This document shows positions 1-8,596 of a stretch of 64,000 nt of DNA, piece by piece. The first letter of the stretch is position 1. Every line of letters starts with the position of its first letter. The stretch is from Atopomonas sediminilitoris (lineage in GTDB: Bacteria; Pseudomonadota; Gammaproteobacteria; Pseudomonadales; Pseudomonadaceae): the NCBI RefSeq assembly GCF_022601735.1, contig NZ_JAKUMM010000001.1, positions 146,811 through 210,810 of the forward strand, read 5' to 3'. Made by a program: the position numbers and the translations under genes. Below the pieces are notes generated by a model. It searched no databases, had not been told where the DNA came from, and worked only from the letters and a program-made list of their open reading frames with translations.

Positions 1-266
1 AACGCGCGCAGACCCGTGTCGGCGCTATTGCGGGACACCAGCACCACTTCGACCTTGTCATCGGCTAACTGCTGATTGATACGCAGCAGTTTTTCCACCA
101 TGGCGTAGGCTTCGCCTTTTTCTAGCACTTCGTCTTCATGGGCGATTTGGAAGTGCCGGTAAGCCTCAATGCCCTGCTGCTCGAACACGGCATGGCTTTC
201 GTCCAAATTAAACAAGGCGCGTGAGGAGATCGCCACCACCAACTTATCGTCAAGGCTAACCGGCAT
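1..266 (-). CDS. 5'-nucleotidase family protein, C-terminus cut by window edge
   Basis: The first 88 residues are visible, starting at the ATG at 266 and running off the left edge. The protein opens with MPVSLDDKLVVAISSRALF, followed by a stretch on variable residues of a queried subunit (VFEQQGIEAYRHFQIAHE) and a VEVVLVSRNSADTGLR segment. This pattern matches the bacterial 5'-nucleotidase family related to cytosolic nucleotidase I (Pfam 5-nucleotidase), which dephosphorylates nucleoside monophosphates. The start lies two bases after the stop of the PanE-like gene, so the two are probably co-transcribed. The assignment rests on the N-terminus only; the catalytic core lies outside the window. 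Confidence 0.75.
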   Translation of the reverse strand, partial: MPVSLDDKLVVAISSRALFNLDESHAVFEQQGIEAYRHFQIAHEDEVLEKGEAYAMVEKLLRINQQLADDKVEVVLVSRNSADTGLRA

Positions 267-268
267 GC

Positions 269-1222
269 TTAAGCTTCCGTCGTGGTTTTAAAGCGCAAAC
301 AATCCAACAGCATGGCCACCGCAGGCATGCTCACCCCGCTGGCTTGTGCCGCTGCCAAGGGTGCCGCGTAAATCGCTTCAAGCTCTAGGACGCGCTGCTG
401 GGCGTAATCGTGGTACATGCTGGGATAGTAATCGGGCATACGGTCCGTCGCGGCCAGCATTTTCTCCACCAAGGCGACAGGCAAGTCACAGCCACAGGCG
501 TTGGCGGCTTGCACCACTTCGTGCATCAGGCGTGCTATCAGGCTACGACTGGCAGCGTTTTTCATCAGCTCACCGGTGCTGGCATCCAACAACACTGACA
601 GGCCGTTGTAGGGGATATTCCACACCAATTTTTGCCAACGCGCCGTGGCGACATCGGGCAACACGTGCGAGTCGATACCCGCCGCAACAAAGCGCGCAGA
701 CAGCGCCTGCGCTAAGCCTTGCCCCGCCGCTGCGTTTGCGCCAGCAGGCCCTGAGTGATACGCCAGATTCACCCCGCCATAGGCTTGATGGCAAATCACG
801 GCCGCCGCTTTGCGGTGCACACAGATAAAGCACAGCCCTGCCAGCAGATGCAGATCCGCCGAAAGACCTGCACGCAACTGATCTTCCACCGCATAGCCGT
901 TTTGCATCAGCACAACCGCTGCGCCCGGGGCTGCCACTTGTTCAATCAGTGGCAACATCTGTTGATTGGCGGTGGTCTTACAGCACACCAGCAATACATC
1001 ACAGCGCGGCATATCGCTGGCGCGCTGATACACCTGCGCCGGCTGTAAGTGCAGCTCACCTTGCTGAGCGTGCTCAATCAACAAACCTTGACGCTGCGCG
1101 GCAGCAAAATCACTGCGCAACAGAAAGTGCACATCCGCGCCAGCGCGCGCCAGCAATACGCCGTAATAGGCGCCAATCGCGCCAGTGCCAATCACGCCGA
1201 TGCGCGCATTTGCCCAATCCAT
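269..1222 (-). CDS. 2-dehydropantoate 2-reductase family protein (PanE/ApbA-like)
   Basis: This 317-residue protein begins with a Rossmann glycine motif, GVIGTGAIGAYYG (residues about 9-21), which binds NADPH. The C-terminal half carries the family signature around WQKLVWNIPYN (near residue 193), including the catalytic lysine. Family members reduce ketopantoate to pantoate for coenzyme A synthesis, but many genomes carry paralogues with other 2-oxoacid substrates, so the exact substrate is uncertain. An AGGAG site sits just before the ATG at 1222. It is the upstream member of a two-gene unit with the 5'-nucleotidase gene. Confidence 0.85.
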   Translation of the reverse strand: MDWANARIGVIGTGAIGAYYGVLLARAGADVHFLLRSDFAAAQRQGLLIEHAQQGELHLQPAQVYQRASDMPRCDVLLVCCKTTANQQMLPLIEQVAAPGAAVVLMQNGYAVEDQLRAGLSADLHLLAGLCFICVHRKAAAVICHQAYGGVNLAYHSGPAGANAAAGQGLAQALSARFVAAGIDSHVLPDVATARWQKLVWNIPYNGLSVLLDASTGELMKNAASRSLIARLMHEVVQAANACGCDLPVALVEKMLAATDRMPDYYPSMYHDYAQQRVLELEAIYAAPLAAAQASGVSMPAVAMLLDCLRFKTTTEA

Positions 1223-1381
1223 TCGTCACTCCTGTGTCTAATACGGGTTAAGAAGTCCGCGCTGCTGCCGTTGACTACACTAAGCATTAGCTGTTTTACG
1301 CTGCGTCATACGGACCTGCCGCGTTGTTTTATCAGCCTTGGGCAACATGCGTTGCCGAGGCTGCTTGATCGAGAGCGGATC

Positions 1382-1807
1382 ATGCGCCAGTACATTCGTC
1401 ACCCCAGCTGCATGCCTGTTGAGCTGCATATTGCCCAGCAGCCGAGCCAGCAACAACCCTTACACGACATCAGCCTTGGCGGCGTGGCCTGCCATTGTGA
1501 GCAGCCAGCCCCGGTGGGCAGCACCATTGATATGCACATTCCCCTGCCGCAAGGCGATACCTTGCACCACGGCGTAGTGGCTTGGTGCAAAGCGGACGCC
1601 GACGGCTACTTAATCGGCATCAGCTTTAAAGATCAGGACAGTTTTTTCCATATCCGCATGATCGAACAAGTATGCGCCATCGAAGCCTACCGCCGGACGC
1701 TCGAGAAAGTACTGGGGCGGCGCATCAGCGGTGAAGAAGCCGCACAGCGCTGGATTCAGGAAAACGCCGCCGATTTCCCGCAAATGAGCGCGCAAACCAT
1801 GCATTGA
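1382..1807 (+). CDS. PilZ domain protein
   Basis: The 141-residue protein carries the two parts of a cyclic-di-GMP binding site: a close-spaced arginine pair at the N-terminus (MRQYIRHP) and a D-x-S-x-x-G motif (HDISLGGV, about residue 33), followed by the beta-barrel. A helical tail follows. It is therefore a likely cyclic-di-GMP receptor. The reading frame is open much further upstream, but I chose the ATG at 1382 because PilZ homology begins there and a GAGAGCGG stretch precedes it. A possible -35 TTGACT lies at 1271. No target is evident from the neighbours. Confidence 0.85.
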   Translation: MRQYIRHPSCMPVELHIAQQPSQQQPLHDISLGGVACHCEQPAPVGSTIDMHIPLPQGDTLHHGVVAWCKADADGYLIGISFKDQDSFFHIRMIEQVCAIEAYRRTLEKVLGRRISGEEAAQRWIQENAADFPQMSAQTMH

Positions 1808-1931
1808 CTGGCCGCAGCCATTGTCGCCGCAGGTAGGTTCGGGGTAAGGTTCTTGCTCCCCAGACACCAGACCACAGCGCGATTGAGTCAGGCTCAGACG
1901 CCCACAGATGGTCGACCTGATGAGTTGCATG

Positions 1932-3011
1932 ATGGCTGAATTACTGCTCGACGATTTAAACGTATCCTCCAACGAAGCCCTAATCACCCCAGACCAGCTC
2001 AAGCACGAGCTGCCTTTGTCTGAGAGCGCGCGCAAAACCATCGGCGAAGGCCGCCAAGTCGTGCGCGACATTCTCGATGGCAAAGATCACCGTCTGTTTG
2101 TGGTGGTCGGTCCGTGCTCAATTCACGACGTCAAAGCTGCCAAAGAATACGCCAGCCGCCTGCAAGCACTGGCTGCCGAGCTAAAAGACACCTTGTACTT
2201 GGTCATGCGCGTGTACTTTGAAAAGCCGCGCACCACCGTCGGCTGGAAAGGCCTGATCAACGACCCGTACATGGATGACTCGTTCAAAATCCAAGACGGT
2301 TTGCACATCGGTCGCCAATTGCTGCTAGAGCTGGCAGAGATGGGCCTGCCCACCGCGACCGAAGCGTTGGACCCGATTTCCCCGCAGTACCTGCAAGACT
2401 TGATCAGCTGGTCGGCCATTGGTGCACGCACCACCGAGTCGCAAACTCACCGCGAAATGGCTTCTGGTCTGTCTTCAGCGGTTGGCTTTAAAAACGGCAC
2501 CGACGGCAGCCTGACCGTAGCGATCAATGCGCTGCAATCCACCTTAAGCCCTCACCGCTTCTTGGGGATCAACCAAGAAGGTCAGGTATCGATCGTCACC
2601 ACCAAAGGCAATCGCTACGGCCACGTGGTACTGCGCGGCGGTAACGGCAAGCCGAACTATGACTCGGTTAGCGTGGCGTTGTGCGAGCAAGAGCTGAACA
2701 AGGCCAAGATCATGCCCAACATCATGATCGACTGCAGCCACGCCAACTCCAACAAAGACCCATCCCTGCAGCCGCTGGTAATGGAAAACGTGGCCAACCA
2801 AATTTTGGAAGGCAACCAGTCCATCGTCGGCCTGATGGTGGAAAGCCACTTGAACTGGGGCAATCAGTCGATCCCCAAAGATCACAGCCAACTGCAATAC
2901 GGCGTATCGGTGACGGACGCCTGTATCGACTGGGCCACCACCGAGAAAACCCTGCGCGGCATGGCGGCCAAGCTCAAAGACGTGCTACCCAAGCGCCAGC
3001 GCGGCGAGTAA
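1932..3011 (+). CDS. aroF: 3-deoxy-7-phosphoheptulonate (DAHP) synthase, class I
   Basis: The enzyme condenses phosphoenolpyruvate and erythrose 4-phosphate, the first step of the shikimate pathway. Class I AroFGH motifs are all present: GPCSIHD, the RVYFEKPRTTVGWKGL block, ARTTESQTHREMASG, VGFKNGTDG and the metal/substrate region DCSHANSNKD. At 359 residues it has the usual length. The frame is open from 1908, but the ATG at 1932 (MAELLLDDLNV) matches the usual N-terminus of pseudomonad homologues better. Which aromatic amino acid inhibits it cannot be read safely from sequence. A perfect bidirectional terminator follows. Confidence 0.93.
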   Translation: MAELLLDDLNVSSNEALITPDQLKHELPLSESARKTIGEGRQVVRDILDGKDHRLFVVVGPCSIHDVKAAKEYASRLQALAAELKDTLYLVMRVYFEKPRTTVGWKGLINDPYMDDSFKIQDGLHIGRQLLLELAEMGLPTATEALDPISPQYLQDLISWSAIGARTTESQTHREMASGLSSAVGFKNGTDGSLTVAINALQSTLSPHRFLGINQEGQVSIVTTKGNRYGHVVLRGGNGKPNYDSVSVALCEQELNKAKIMPNIMIDCSHANSNKDPSLQPLVMENVANQILEGNQSIVGLMVESHLNWGNQSIPKDHSQLQYGVSVTDACIDWATTEKTLRGMAAKLKDVLPKRQRGE

Positions 3012-3021
3012 GCACTCTTGC

Positions 3022-3060
3022 GACATTAAAAAACCGGGCGGCGCCCGGTTTTTTAATGTC
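3022..3060. terminator. bidirectional Rho-independent terminator
   Basis: A perfect 18-bp stem (3022-3039 with 3043-3060) with a three-base loop, GC-rich at the tip and A-rich/T-rich at the base. It lies between the convergent DAHP synthase gene and the START-domain gene and can serve both. Confidence 0.92.
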
Positions 3061-3070
3061 GGCTAAAACA

Positions 3071-3685
3071 TCACTTCTGTTCAGCTAACTTTTTCAGCTC
3101 AAGCAAGGTATTGAACGGCGCATCCAACACAAAGCTGTTGGCCAACCACGACGGCACACTGCCACCTGGCTCGGTGTGTACCTGATAAACCACCTCAACT
3201 TGGCCGTTACCTTTGGGGGTGAACTGCCAAAAACCTTCCAGCTTACTCACTCTGACAAAGCCAGATTCAGCAGGCTTGAAGTCAGGCTTACCGGTCAAAC
3301 GCCGTAACAAGCTGCCATCAGCGCCTTGCTCAGTCACAATTTGGGTGTAGGTATCACGCGGGGTCACAGGCCACGGCGTGTTAAAGCGCGAATACACCAC
3401 GCCGCTCTCACCGTTTTGCTCAACCCGCTTTTGCTCACGGCATTCGTGCATCCACGCGCACGAGCCCGTGACGTCCTCTTGCAGGGCACGCAGACGCGCA
3501 AGGTCGGTATTCATCAGCGCCACGCCCTTGTAGGCCTTGTACTTGGAGCCTTCTACCTTGGCCAAGTACACCTTAACGCCCGACTCATCTTTCGCCAGCT
3601 GCCAATTAAGCTCCGCAGCCTGCGCGCTTACTGTGATGCAACCAGCCAGCAAGACTGCTATTGCCTGCCGAGTAACCTTTGCCAT
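3071..3685 (-). CDS. START-domain protein, secreted
   Basis: This 204-residue protein starts with a signal peptide ending near SAQAAE (residues 1-25). The remainder resembles bacterial START/SRPBCC lipid-binding domains: WQLAKDESGVKVYLAKVEGS at the start, an FNTPWPVTPRDTYTQ strand in the middle and a conserved C-terminal helix. It is probably a periplasmic hydrophobic-ligand binding protein; the ligand is unknown. It is transcribed away from the small-protein genes at 3.7-4.35 kb, with about 40 bp between, so it may be the last gene of that group. Confidence 0.8.
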   Translation of the reverse strand: MAKVTRQAIAVLLAGCITVSAQAAELNWQLAKDESGVKVYLAKVEGSKYKAYKGVALMNTDLARLRALQEDVTGSCAWMHECREQKRVEQNGESGVVYSRFNTPWPVTPRDTYTQIVTEQGADGSLLRRLTGKPDFKPAESGFVRVSKLEGFWQFTPKGNGQVEVVYQVHTEPGGSVPSWLANSFVLDAPFNTLLELKKLAEQK

Positions 3686-3724
3686 GTTCCCATTCCTTAT
3701 TGTTTTCTTTGATCTTAGCCGGCC

Positions 3725-4108
3725 TCAGTGCAACGGCCAGCGCAAGAGTAACCGCAGCCCCAGCAATAGGATGCCTGCCTCGAGTATGGTTAAGCCGGCG
3801 CCCCAAGCACTGGGCCAGCCATCGAGCAATAAACTCAGCAACCGTGCGCACAGGAGGCCCCCACTAACCAACACCAACATCAGCACGGCACTCACCTGTC
3901 CGCGCGCGGTTAACGCGGCATAACAACAAAAACAAGCCGGCACCAACAGCACACCACCGCTGCGGGCACGCCACTCGCCTAGCGCCGTATCCGGCAGAGT
4001 GACGTGTAACAAGAGTTGCGCGTTAGCCTGTGGAAACAGCAACCCCATAATGGCCAAGCCCAGACACACCGCCGAGGCGAGCAATAAATAAACTTGCACT
4101 ACGCGCAC
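3725..4108 (-). CDS. small four-helix membrane protein
   Basis: The 127-residue protein contains about four hydrophobic segments (near residues 5-25, 50-67, 72-92 and 103-123) with short loops. The layout resembles DUF4345-type inner membrane proteins, but I do not recognise it securely. Its start overlaps the end of the cysteine-cluster gene by 10 bp, which implies translational coupling. No catalytic motif is visible. Confidence 0.65.
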   Translation of the reverse strand: MRVVQVYLLLASAVCLGLAIMGLLFPQANAQLLLHVTLPDTALGEWRARSGGVLLVPACFCCYAALTARGQVSAVLMLVLVSGGLLCARLLSLLLDGWPSAWGAGLTILEAGILLLGLRLLLRWPLH

Positions 4109-4353
4109 GTAGCGCCCTCAAGCAAGGTCAACGTCGCCAGGGCTTGCGCATTGCTATCGCCACAGACCCAGTGCTCGGCGGTAAAACCCGCGCACACGGC
4201 TGGGCGCTCTGGCGAACCAAACAAGCGACACAGATTGCGCTCATCCAACTGCACGCAGCGCACACCCGCCGGCTTGCCCTCAGGCATACCGGGAATCGGC
4301 GATGTGATTGACGGTGCGATACAACACGCACCGCACCCTAGACGGCACTGCAT
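4099..4353 (-). CDS. YkgJ family cysteine-cluster protein
   Basis: A protein of 84 residues with nine cysteines. The pattern CRLGCGACC at the N-terminus and then [14 protein letters not shown]...RPAVC is the signature of the YkgJ/CxxCxxCC family, thought to bind zinc or an iron-sulfur cluster. Function is unknown in the family. It starts 16 bp beyond the end of the GH31 gene and overlaps the small membrane protein gene, so the three are likely in one transcript. Confidence 0.85.
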   Translation of the reverse strand: MQCRLGCGACCIAPSITSPIPGMPEGKPAGVRCVQLDERNLCRLFGSPERPAVCAGFTAEHWVCGDSNAQALATLTLLEGATCA

Positions 4354-4369
4354 GGCAAAACCCTACACC

Positions 4370-6616
4370 TCATTTTTGACTGATCAAGCCTTGGGCAATC
4401 AGCTGCTCACGCAGGGCACGACCTGCTTCCGAGTCGGCGCGGTAGAACACCGCAGGCTCACCCATCGGTACCGCGGTGCGCACTTTATCACCGGCATTCA
4501 CCTGATGACGTTCACCCGACCAGAGGTGTACCCACTGCCCAGCCGGCAAAGCCACATCAAGCCCTTCGACACTGGGCGCCAATACCGGTGCAATCAACAG
4601 ATCACTACCGAGCATGAAGCTTTCTGGCACGGGCACATGACTGGCAGGGTCGCTGGGGTAATGCAGCCACAACGGACGCACCAGCGGCAGGCCACGGCGC
4701 GCCGCCTCGGCCATTAAGGTGCGCCGATAATCGGCCAGTGCGGCGTACACCTGCGCCATGCGGGCAAACTGTTGTTGACTCTCCGGCGTGCCCCAAGGCT
4801 GGGCATTGTCATCCGGGCGATTGCCCTCGTGAGTGCGAAACAAGGCGGTGAAGGCAGAAAACTCCATCCAGCGCAGCAGCAGTTCTTCGTCGCGGTGATA
4901 GTCACTGATCGGATGACTGATGGTGGTGTAGCCGCCGATATCGCTGTGATTGAGACTGAAACCGGATAAACCGCCCGACAATAAGCCCAGCAACGCACTG
5001 TGCAGACCGTCGTGGCGGTCCCACGTCACCAACTGATCGCCCAGCCACATGGCGGTGGTCAGACCCGGGCTGCGGCTATAGGCGGCTCGGGTATAGAAAA
5101 ACAGCTCGTCACGGCGCGGATGCTCTTCGACTACCTCGCGGTTTAACTCGGCCCACAGCTCAGGGAAGCGGTTATGCACCAACTCTGCCGACTCGCCGGA
5201 GTGCAATACCGACTCAAACGGCAATGCCTCACCAAAGTCGGCCATCCAGCCAGAAAAGCCCTGCGCCAGCATTTCATCTTGCAGCACCGCCTTAAGCCAA
5301 GTGCGCGCTGCCGGGTTGGTTAAGTCCACCAGGCCGGCTGAGAAGCTGGTGTTGAGCAACGCCAACGGCTGGCCGCTGTGATCTTTCACCAAGTAATCGG
5401 CTTTCAACGCTTCTTGATACAGATTGCGGCCATCGGCGCCCTTCTCGCTGACATCCACCAAGAACGGGTTAACGTAAGCCAGTGTGCGGATATTGTCCGC
5501 TGCCAACTCAGCTTGCAGGGTTGGCCAATCGTTGTAGTGCTGCTGATCAAGCGTCCAGCTCCACCACAGTTGCTTGCCAAAGGTGGTCGTGCGCTGCCCC
5601 ACCCAGTCTTGCACCCAAAGCCCAGCCAACGGCACGTCGACCTGTTTTAACTCGGCCAGCACTTTGCGAACTTGGGCTGTGCCGCCTTGCATACCCAAAA
5701 TAGCCCCGCGCTGGGTCCAGTCGGGCAGTGGCGGCATACGCCCCACCACGGAGGTGTGCGCTTCGATTAACGCCGCCGGATCAGCCCCTTGATAGATACG
5801 CGCCGCCAACGTGCTGGCGTGCACCTCTAACTGCACCTTGTCATCGGCGCGCAAATCAAACACTTGGTACGCCGATGATTCGCTAAAAAAGCTGCGCATG
5901 TAGCTGGATAAGTAATGCGGCACCGGCGCGTAACTGGTCCACCAGTCACCGCCGGCACGGGCATTGAGGTTGGCCCCAGTCGTGATCGGCTCTAGACCGC
6001 GGCCAATGCCTTGCTCTTGCACCAGAATCGGCAAGCGCCAGCGCTTGAGATTGAACTCGGTAAACTGTTCACCAAAACCATAGAAGGCTTCATCGGGCTC
6101 ACTTTGCCAGCTGAGGTAGAGGCGATTGAGGCGCTCATCATCCACCGCCACAGCAAGGCGCAAACCGCGCTGACCATCGGCCTGCACAATCAGCGCGTAG
6201 CCGCTAACGCTGCCATCATCACACTCCAAATGCCCGCGCAGGGTGAGTCGCTCACCTTGCTGGGTAAACGACTCCAACGATTGCTTTTGGCATAGCACTT
6301 GGCGGCGCTCATCGACAAACAGCGCACCGCGATGTTCCTCCACCTGCGCATGCCCCTTGCCGGCGGCTAAAAAACCGCCCTGCACCGCCCACAAAGCTTT
6401 TTTGGGATCAGCTTGACTGGTCACCACAAAACCCGCGCCGCGCCAATCCAGACGATAATCACCCAGGGTAAATTCGCGCGCCGAGGCCAGCGCGGGGGGC
6501 ACGACCAACTCACTCCATACCGGCCGTTTTAGCCAAGACTGCCAGCTGTCGTGTCCAACCCATGCCGCCGCTGCTACTGCAGTGACAGCAACTACCGCCT
6601 TCATCACGCGTCCCAT
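4370..6616 (-). CDS. GH31 glycosidase resembling sulfoquinovosidase YihQ
   Basis: The 748-residue protein has a hydrophobic N-terminal segment (residues 5-20), so it is probably periplasmic or membrane-anchored. The GH31 nucleophile is D460 in WMADFGE and the acid/base is D527 in LGDQ. Overall it follows E. coli YihQ closely: GMQGG (Q310), QDW (Q337), a GKQLWW segment (W352) and SDIGGYTT (Y563) align with its sulfoquinovose-binding residues. However, the arginine that grips the sulfonate in YihQ is glutamine here (Q349). It may therefore act on a neutral alpha-glucoside. No sulfoquinovose catabolism genes are nearby. The ATG at 6616 has a GAAGAGA site before it. Confidence 0.85.
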   Translation of the reverse strand: MGRVMKAVVAVTAVAAAAWVGHDSWQSWLKRPVWSELVVPPALASAREFTLGDYRLDWRGAGFVVTSQADPKKALWAVQGGFLAAGKGHAQVEEHRGALFVDERRQVLCQKQSLESFTQQGERLTLRGHLECDDGSVSGYALIVQADGQRGLRLAVAVDDERLNRLYLSWQSEPDEAFYGFGEQFTEFNLKRWRLPILVQEQGIGRGLEPITTGANLNARAGGDWWTSYAPVPHYLSSYMRSFFSESSAYQVFDLRADDKVQLEVHASTLAARIYQGADPAALIEAHTSVVGRMPPLPDWTQRGAILGMQGGTAQVRKVLAELKQVDVPLAGLWVQDWVGQRTTTFGKQLWWSWTLDQQHYNDWPTLQAELAADNIRTLAYVNPFLVDVSEKGADGRNLYQEALKADYLVKDHSGQPLALLNTSFSAGLVDLTNPAARTWLKAVLQDEMLAQGFSGWMADFGEALPFESVLHSGESAELVHNRFPELWAELNREVVEEHPRRDELFFYTRAAYSRSPGLTTAMWLGDQLVTWDRHDGLHSALLGLLSGGLSGFSLNHSDIGGYTTISHPISDYHRDEELLLRWMEFSAFTALFRTHEGNRPDDNAQPWGTPESQQQFARMAQVYAALADYRRTLMAEAARRGLPLVRPLWLHYPSDPASHVPVPESFMLGSDLLIAPVLAPSVEGLDVALPAGQWVHLWSGERHQVNAGDKVRTAVPMGEPAVFYRADSEAGRALREQLIAQGLISQK

Positions 6617-6718
6617 GTCATTCTCTTCTGTCGATCGTTATTGTTTTATCGCTGGCCAACAGCAGCGCTTGGCCAAGCCTTGGCTTAGAATGCGGCCGTT
6701 CATTGTGGAGCGCCGTCT

Positions 6719-7057
6719 ATGCCTGTCTGGTTACAAACCGCCCTGCTGCTCACCCTGTCTAACGTATTCATGACCTTTGCTTGGTACGGCCACCTGCGCT
6801 TTCACAGCAAACCACTATGGATCGCCATTATCGTCAGCTGGAGTATCGCGTTTTTTGAATACCTGATCATGGTACCCGCCAACCGCATTGGCTTTAGCGA
6901 GCTCAATGTCAGTCAGCTGAAAATTATGCAGGAAGTGATCACATTGGCAGTATTTGTGCCTTTCAGCGTGTGGTTTTTACAACAACCGCTAAAACTGGAC
7001 TACCTTTGGGCCGGCCTGTGTTTAGTGGCAGCGGTGTATTTTATTTTTCGCAGCTAA
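6719..7057 (+). CDS. DUF486 family inner membrane protein
   Basis: The 112-residue protein has four predicted membrane helices and the conserved DUF486 features: an N-terminal LSNVFMTFAWYGHL segment, an EYLIMVPANRIG loop and a QLKIMQEVITL helix. The family is related to small DMT-type transporters, but no substrate is known. A GGAG ribosome binding site precedes the ATG at 6719. It stands alone and is divergent from the GH31 gene. Confidence 0.85.
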   Translation: MPVWLQTALLLTLSNVFMTFAWYGHLRFHSKPLWIAIIVSWSIAFFEYLIMVPANRIGFSELNVSQLKIMQEVITLAVFVPFSVWFLQQPLKLDYLWAGLCLVAAVYFIFRS

Positions 7058-7134
7058 GTTTGTTTAGGATTTGCTCAACAAGTGACGCCCTTGGCCGTCG
7101 CCAATGACGTCACCCTTTGTGCTTGGATTGCGGA

Positions 7135-8004
7135 TTAAGCCTTATTTAGGCGTGCCAGCAAACTGGAAGTATCCCAACGACCGCCCCCCATGGCTTGTAC
7201 ATCGGCATAAAACTGATCAACCAGCGCGGTCACCGGCAGCTGTGCGCCATTGCGGCGCGCCTCTGCCAAAACGATATCGAAGTCTTTGCGCATCCAGTCC
7301 ACGGCAAAGCCGTGTTCAAAGTGGCCTTCCAACATGGTTTTGTGGCGATTATCCAGCTGCCAGGACTGCGCTGCGCCTTTACCGATCACGCTCATCGCCA
7401 GCTCAGCGTCGAGGCCGGCTTTTTGTGCAAAGTGCAAACCCTCCGACAACGCCTGCACCAAACCGCCAATGCAAATCTGATTAACCATCTTGGTCAGTTG
7501 TCCGCTGCCTACCGGCCCCATCAGCTTGCACATGCGCGCGTAATGGGCGATCACAGGCTCAGCGCGCTGATAAAACGCAGGCTCGCCGCCAACCATCACG
7601 GTCAGCGCACCGTTTTGCGCCCCCGCTTGGCCGCCCGATACCGGCGCATCCAAAAAGCCCACCTCGCGCTCAGCCGCCGCCACGGCTAACTCACGCGCCA
7701 CATCTGCCGACGCGGTGGTGTGATCAATCAGCACGCTACCGGCAGCCATACCGGCCAAGGCGCCCTGCTCACCCAACACAACGCTGCGCAAATCCGCATC
7801 ATTGCCCACACACACGCACACCACATCGGCGCCTTGCGCGGCCTCGCGGGGCGTCGCCGCCTGCCGGCCACCGTACTCTGCCACCCACGCTGCGGCTTTA
7901 CTGGCCGTACGGTTGTACACGCACACTGACAAGCCGGCTTTTTGTAAGTGACCGGCCATGGGGTAACCCATCACGCCCAAACCAATAAATGCAACGGTAG
8001 TCAT
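7135..8004 (-). CDS. NAD(P)-dependent beta-hydroxyacid dehydrogenase (3-hydroxyisobutyrate dehydrogenase family)
   Basis: The 289-residue protein starts with the Rossmann motif [15 protein letters not shown]. It contains the substrate-site signature [14 protein letters not shown] (about residue 121) and the catalytic lysine region GQLTKMVNQ (about residue 171). The family oxidises short beta-hydroxyacids or reduces tartronate semialdehyde or glyoxylate, and the substrate here is not fixed. The open frame extends to 8295, but the start at 8004 is preceded by AAGGAG and begins exactly at the Rossmann strand, so the longer version is rejected. Confidence 0.87.
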   Translation of the reverse strand: MTTVAFIGLGVMGYPMAGHLQKAGLSVCVYNRTASKAAAWVAEYGGRQAATPREAAQGADVVCVCVGNDADLRSVVLGEQGALAGMAAGSVLIDHTTASADVARELAVAAAEREVGFLDAPVSGGQAGAQNGALTVMVGGEPAFYQRAEPVIAHYARMCKLMGPVGSGQLTKMVNQICIGGLVQALSEGLHFAQKAGLDAELAMSVIGKGAAQSWQLDNRHKTMLEGHFEHGFAVDWMRKDFDIVLAEARRNGAQLPVTALVDQFYADVQAMGGGRWDTSSLLARLNKA

Positions 8005-8160
8005 AACGATGCTCCTTATCCTTTTTAAGGTAATCACAGCATGCGCGCATGCGGAAAAATCATGCTGCGAGCCTAGCACCTGACTCACATACGGCCTAGT
8101 GACGCCCACAGCGAGCTTGGGCATACTGGCGGCCATTTTTTCACGCTTAGGGTTACCCAC

Positions 8161-8442
8161 ATGATTACAGTTAACGAATATTTCGCCGGTAAAGTTAAGT
8201 CGCTGGGCTTTGAGCTGAACCAAACGCCAGCCACGGTTGGCGTGATGGCGCCGGGCGAATACGAATTCGGCACCGGCAAAGCTGAAATCATGCACGTGAT
8301 TGCCGGCGCTTTGACCGTCAAGCTACCCGGCAGCGACAGCTGGGAAACCTTCGCCGCCGGCACACAATTTAATGTGCCAGGCGACAGCAAATTCCAACTG
8401 CAAGTGGCTGTCGACACCGCCTACCTGTGCGAATACTGCTGA
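8161..8442 (+). CDS. ppnP: pyrimidine/purine nucleoside phosphorylase PpnP
   Basis: This 93-residue cupin matches the former DUF1255/YaiE family along its full length: it opens with [13 protein letters not shown], contains [14 protein letters not shown] and [11 protein letters not shown], and ends LCEYC. The E. coli member splits several nucleosides with phosphate. It is followed by a clear terminator at 8503-8525 and is monocistronic. Confidence 0.93.
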   Translation: MITVNEYFAGKVKSLGFELNQTPATVGVMAPGEYEFGTGKAEIMHVIAGALTVKLPGSDSWETFAAGTQFNVPGDSKFQLQVAVDTAYLCEYC

Positions 8443-8502
8443 TCGGCGCCGAGCCCAACTGCAGGATTTAAGGCCGCTCCTATGCGGCCTGTTAGCGAAG
8501 CA

Positions 8503-8525
8503 GCCGCTCTATTGAGCGGCTTTTT
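8503..8525 (+). terminator. Rho-independent terminator after ppnP
   Basis: A 7-bp GC-rich stem (GCCGCTC with GAGCGGC) with a four-base loop is followed directly by five T residues. Confidence 0.85.
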
Positions 8526-8596
8526 CGTCAGCGTCACGCAAATGCAACACAATCGACTTATTGTCGCGCACGCATCCCAAGCCCAAGGATATGGAC

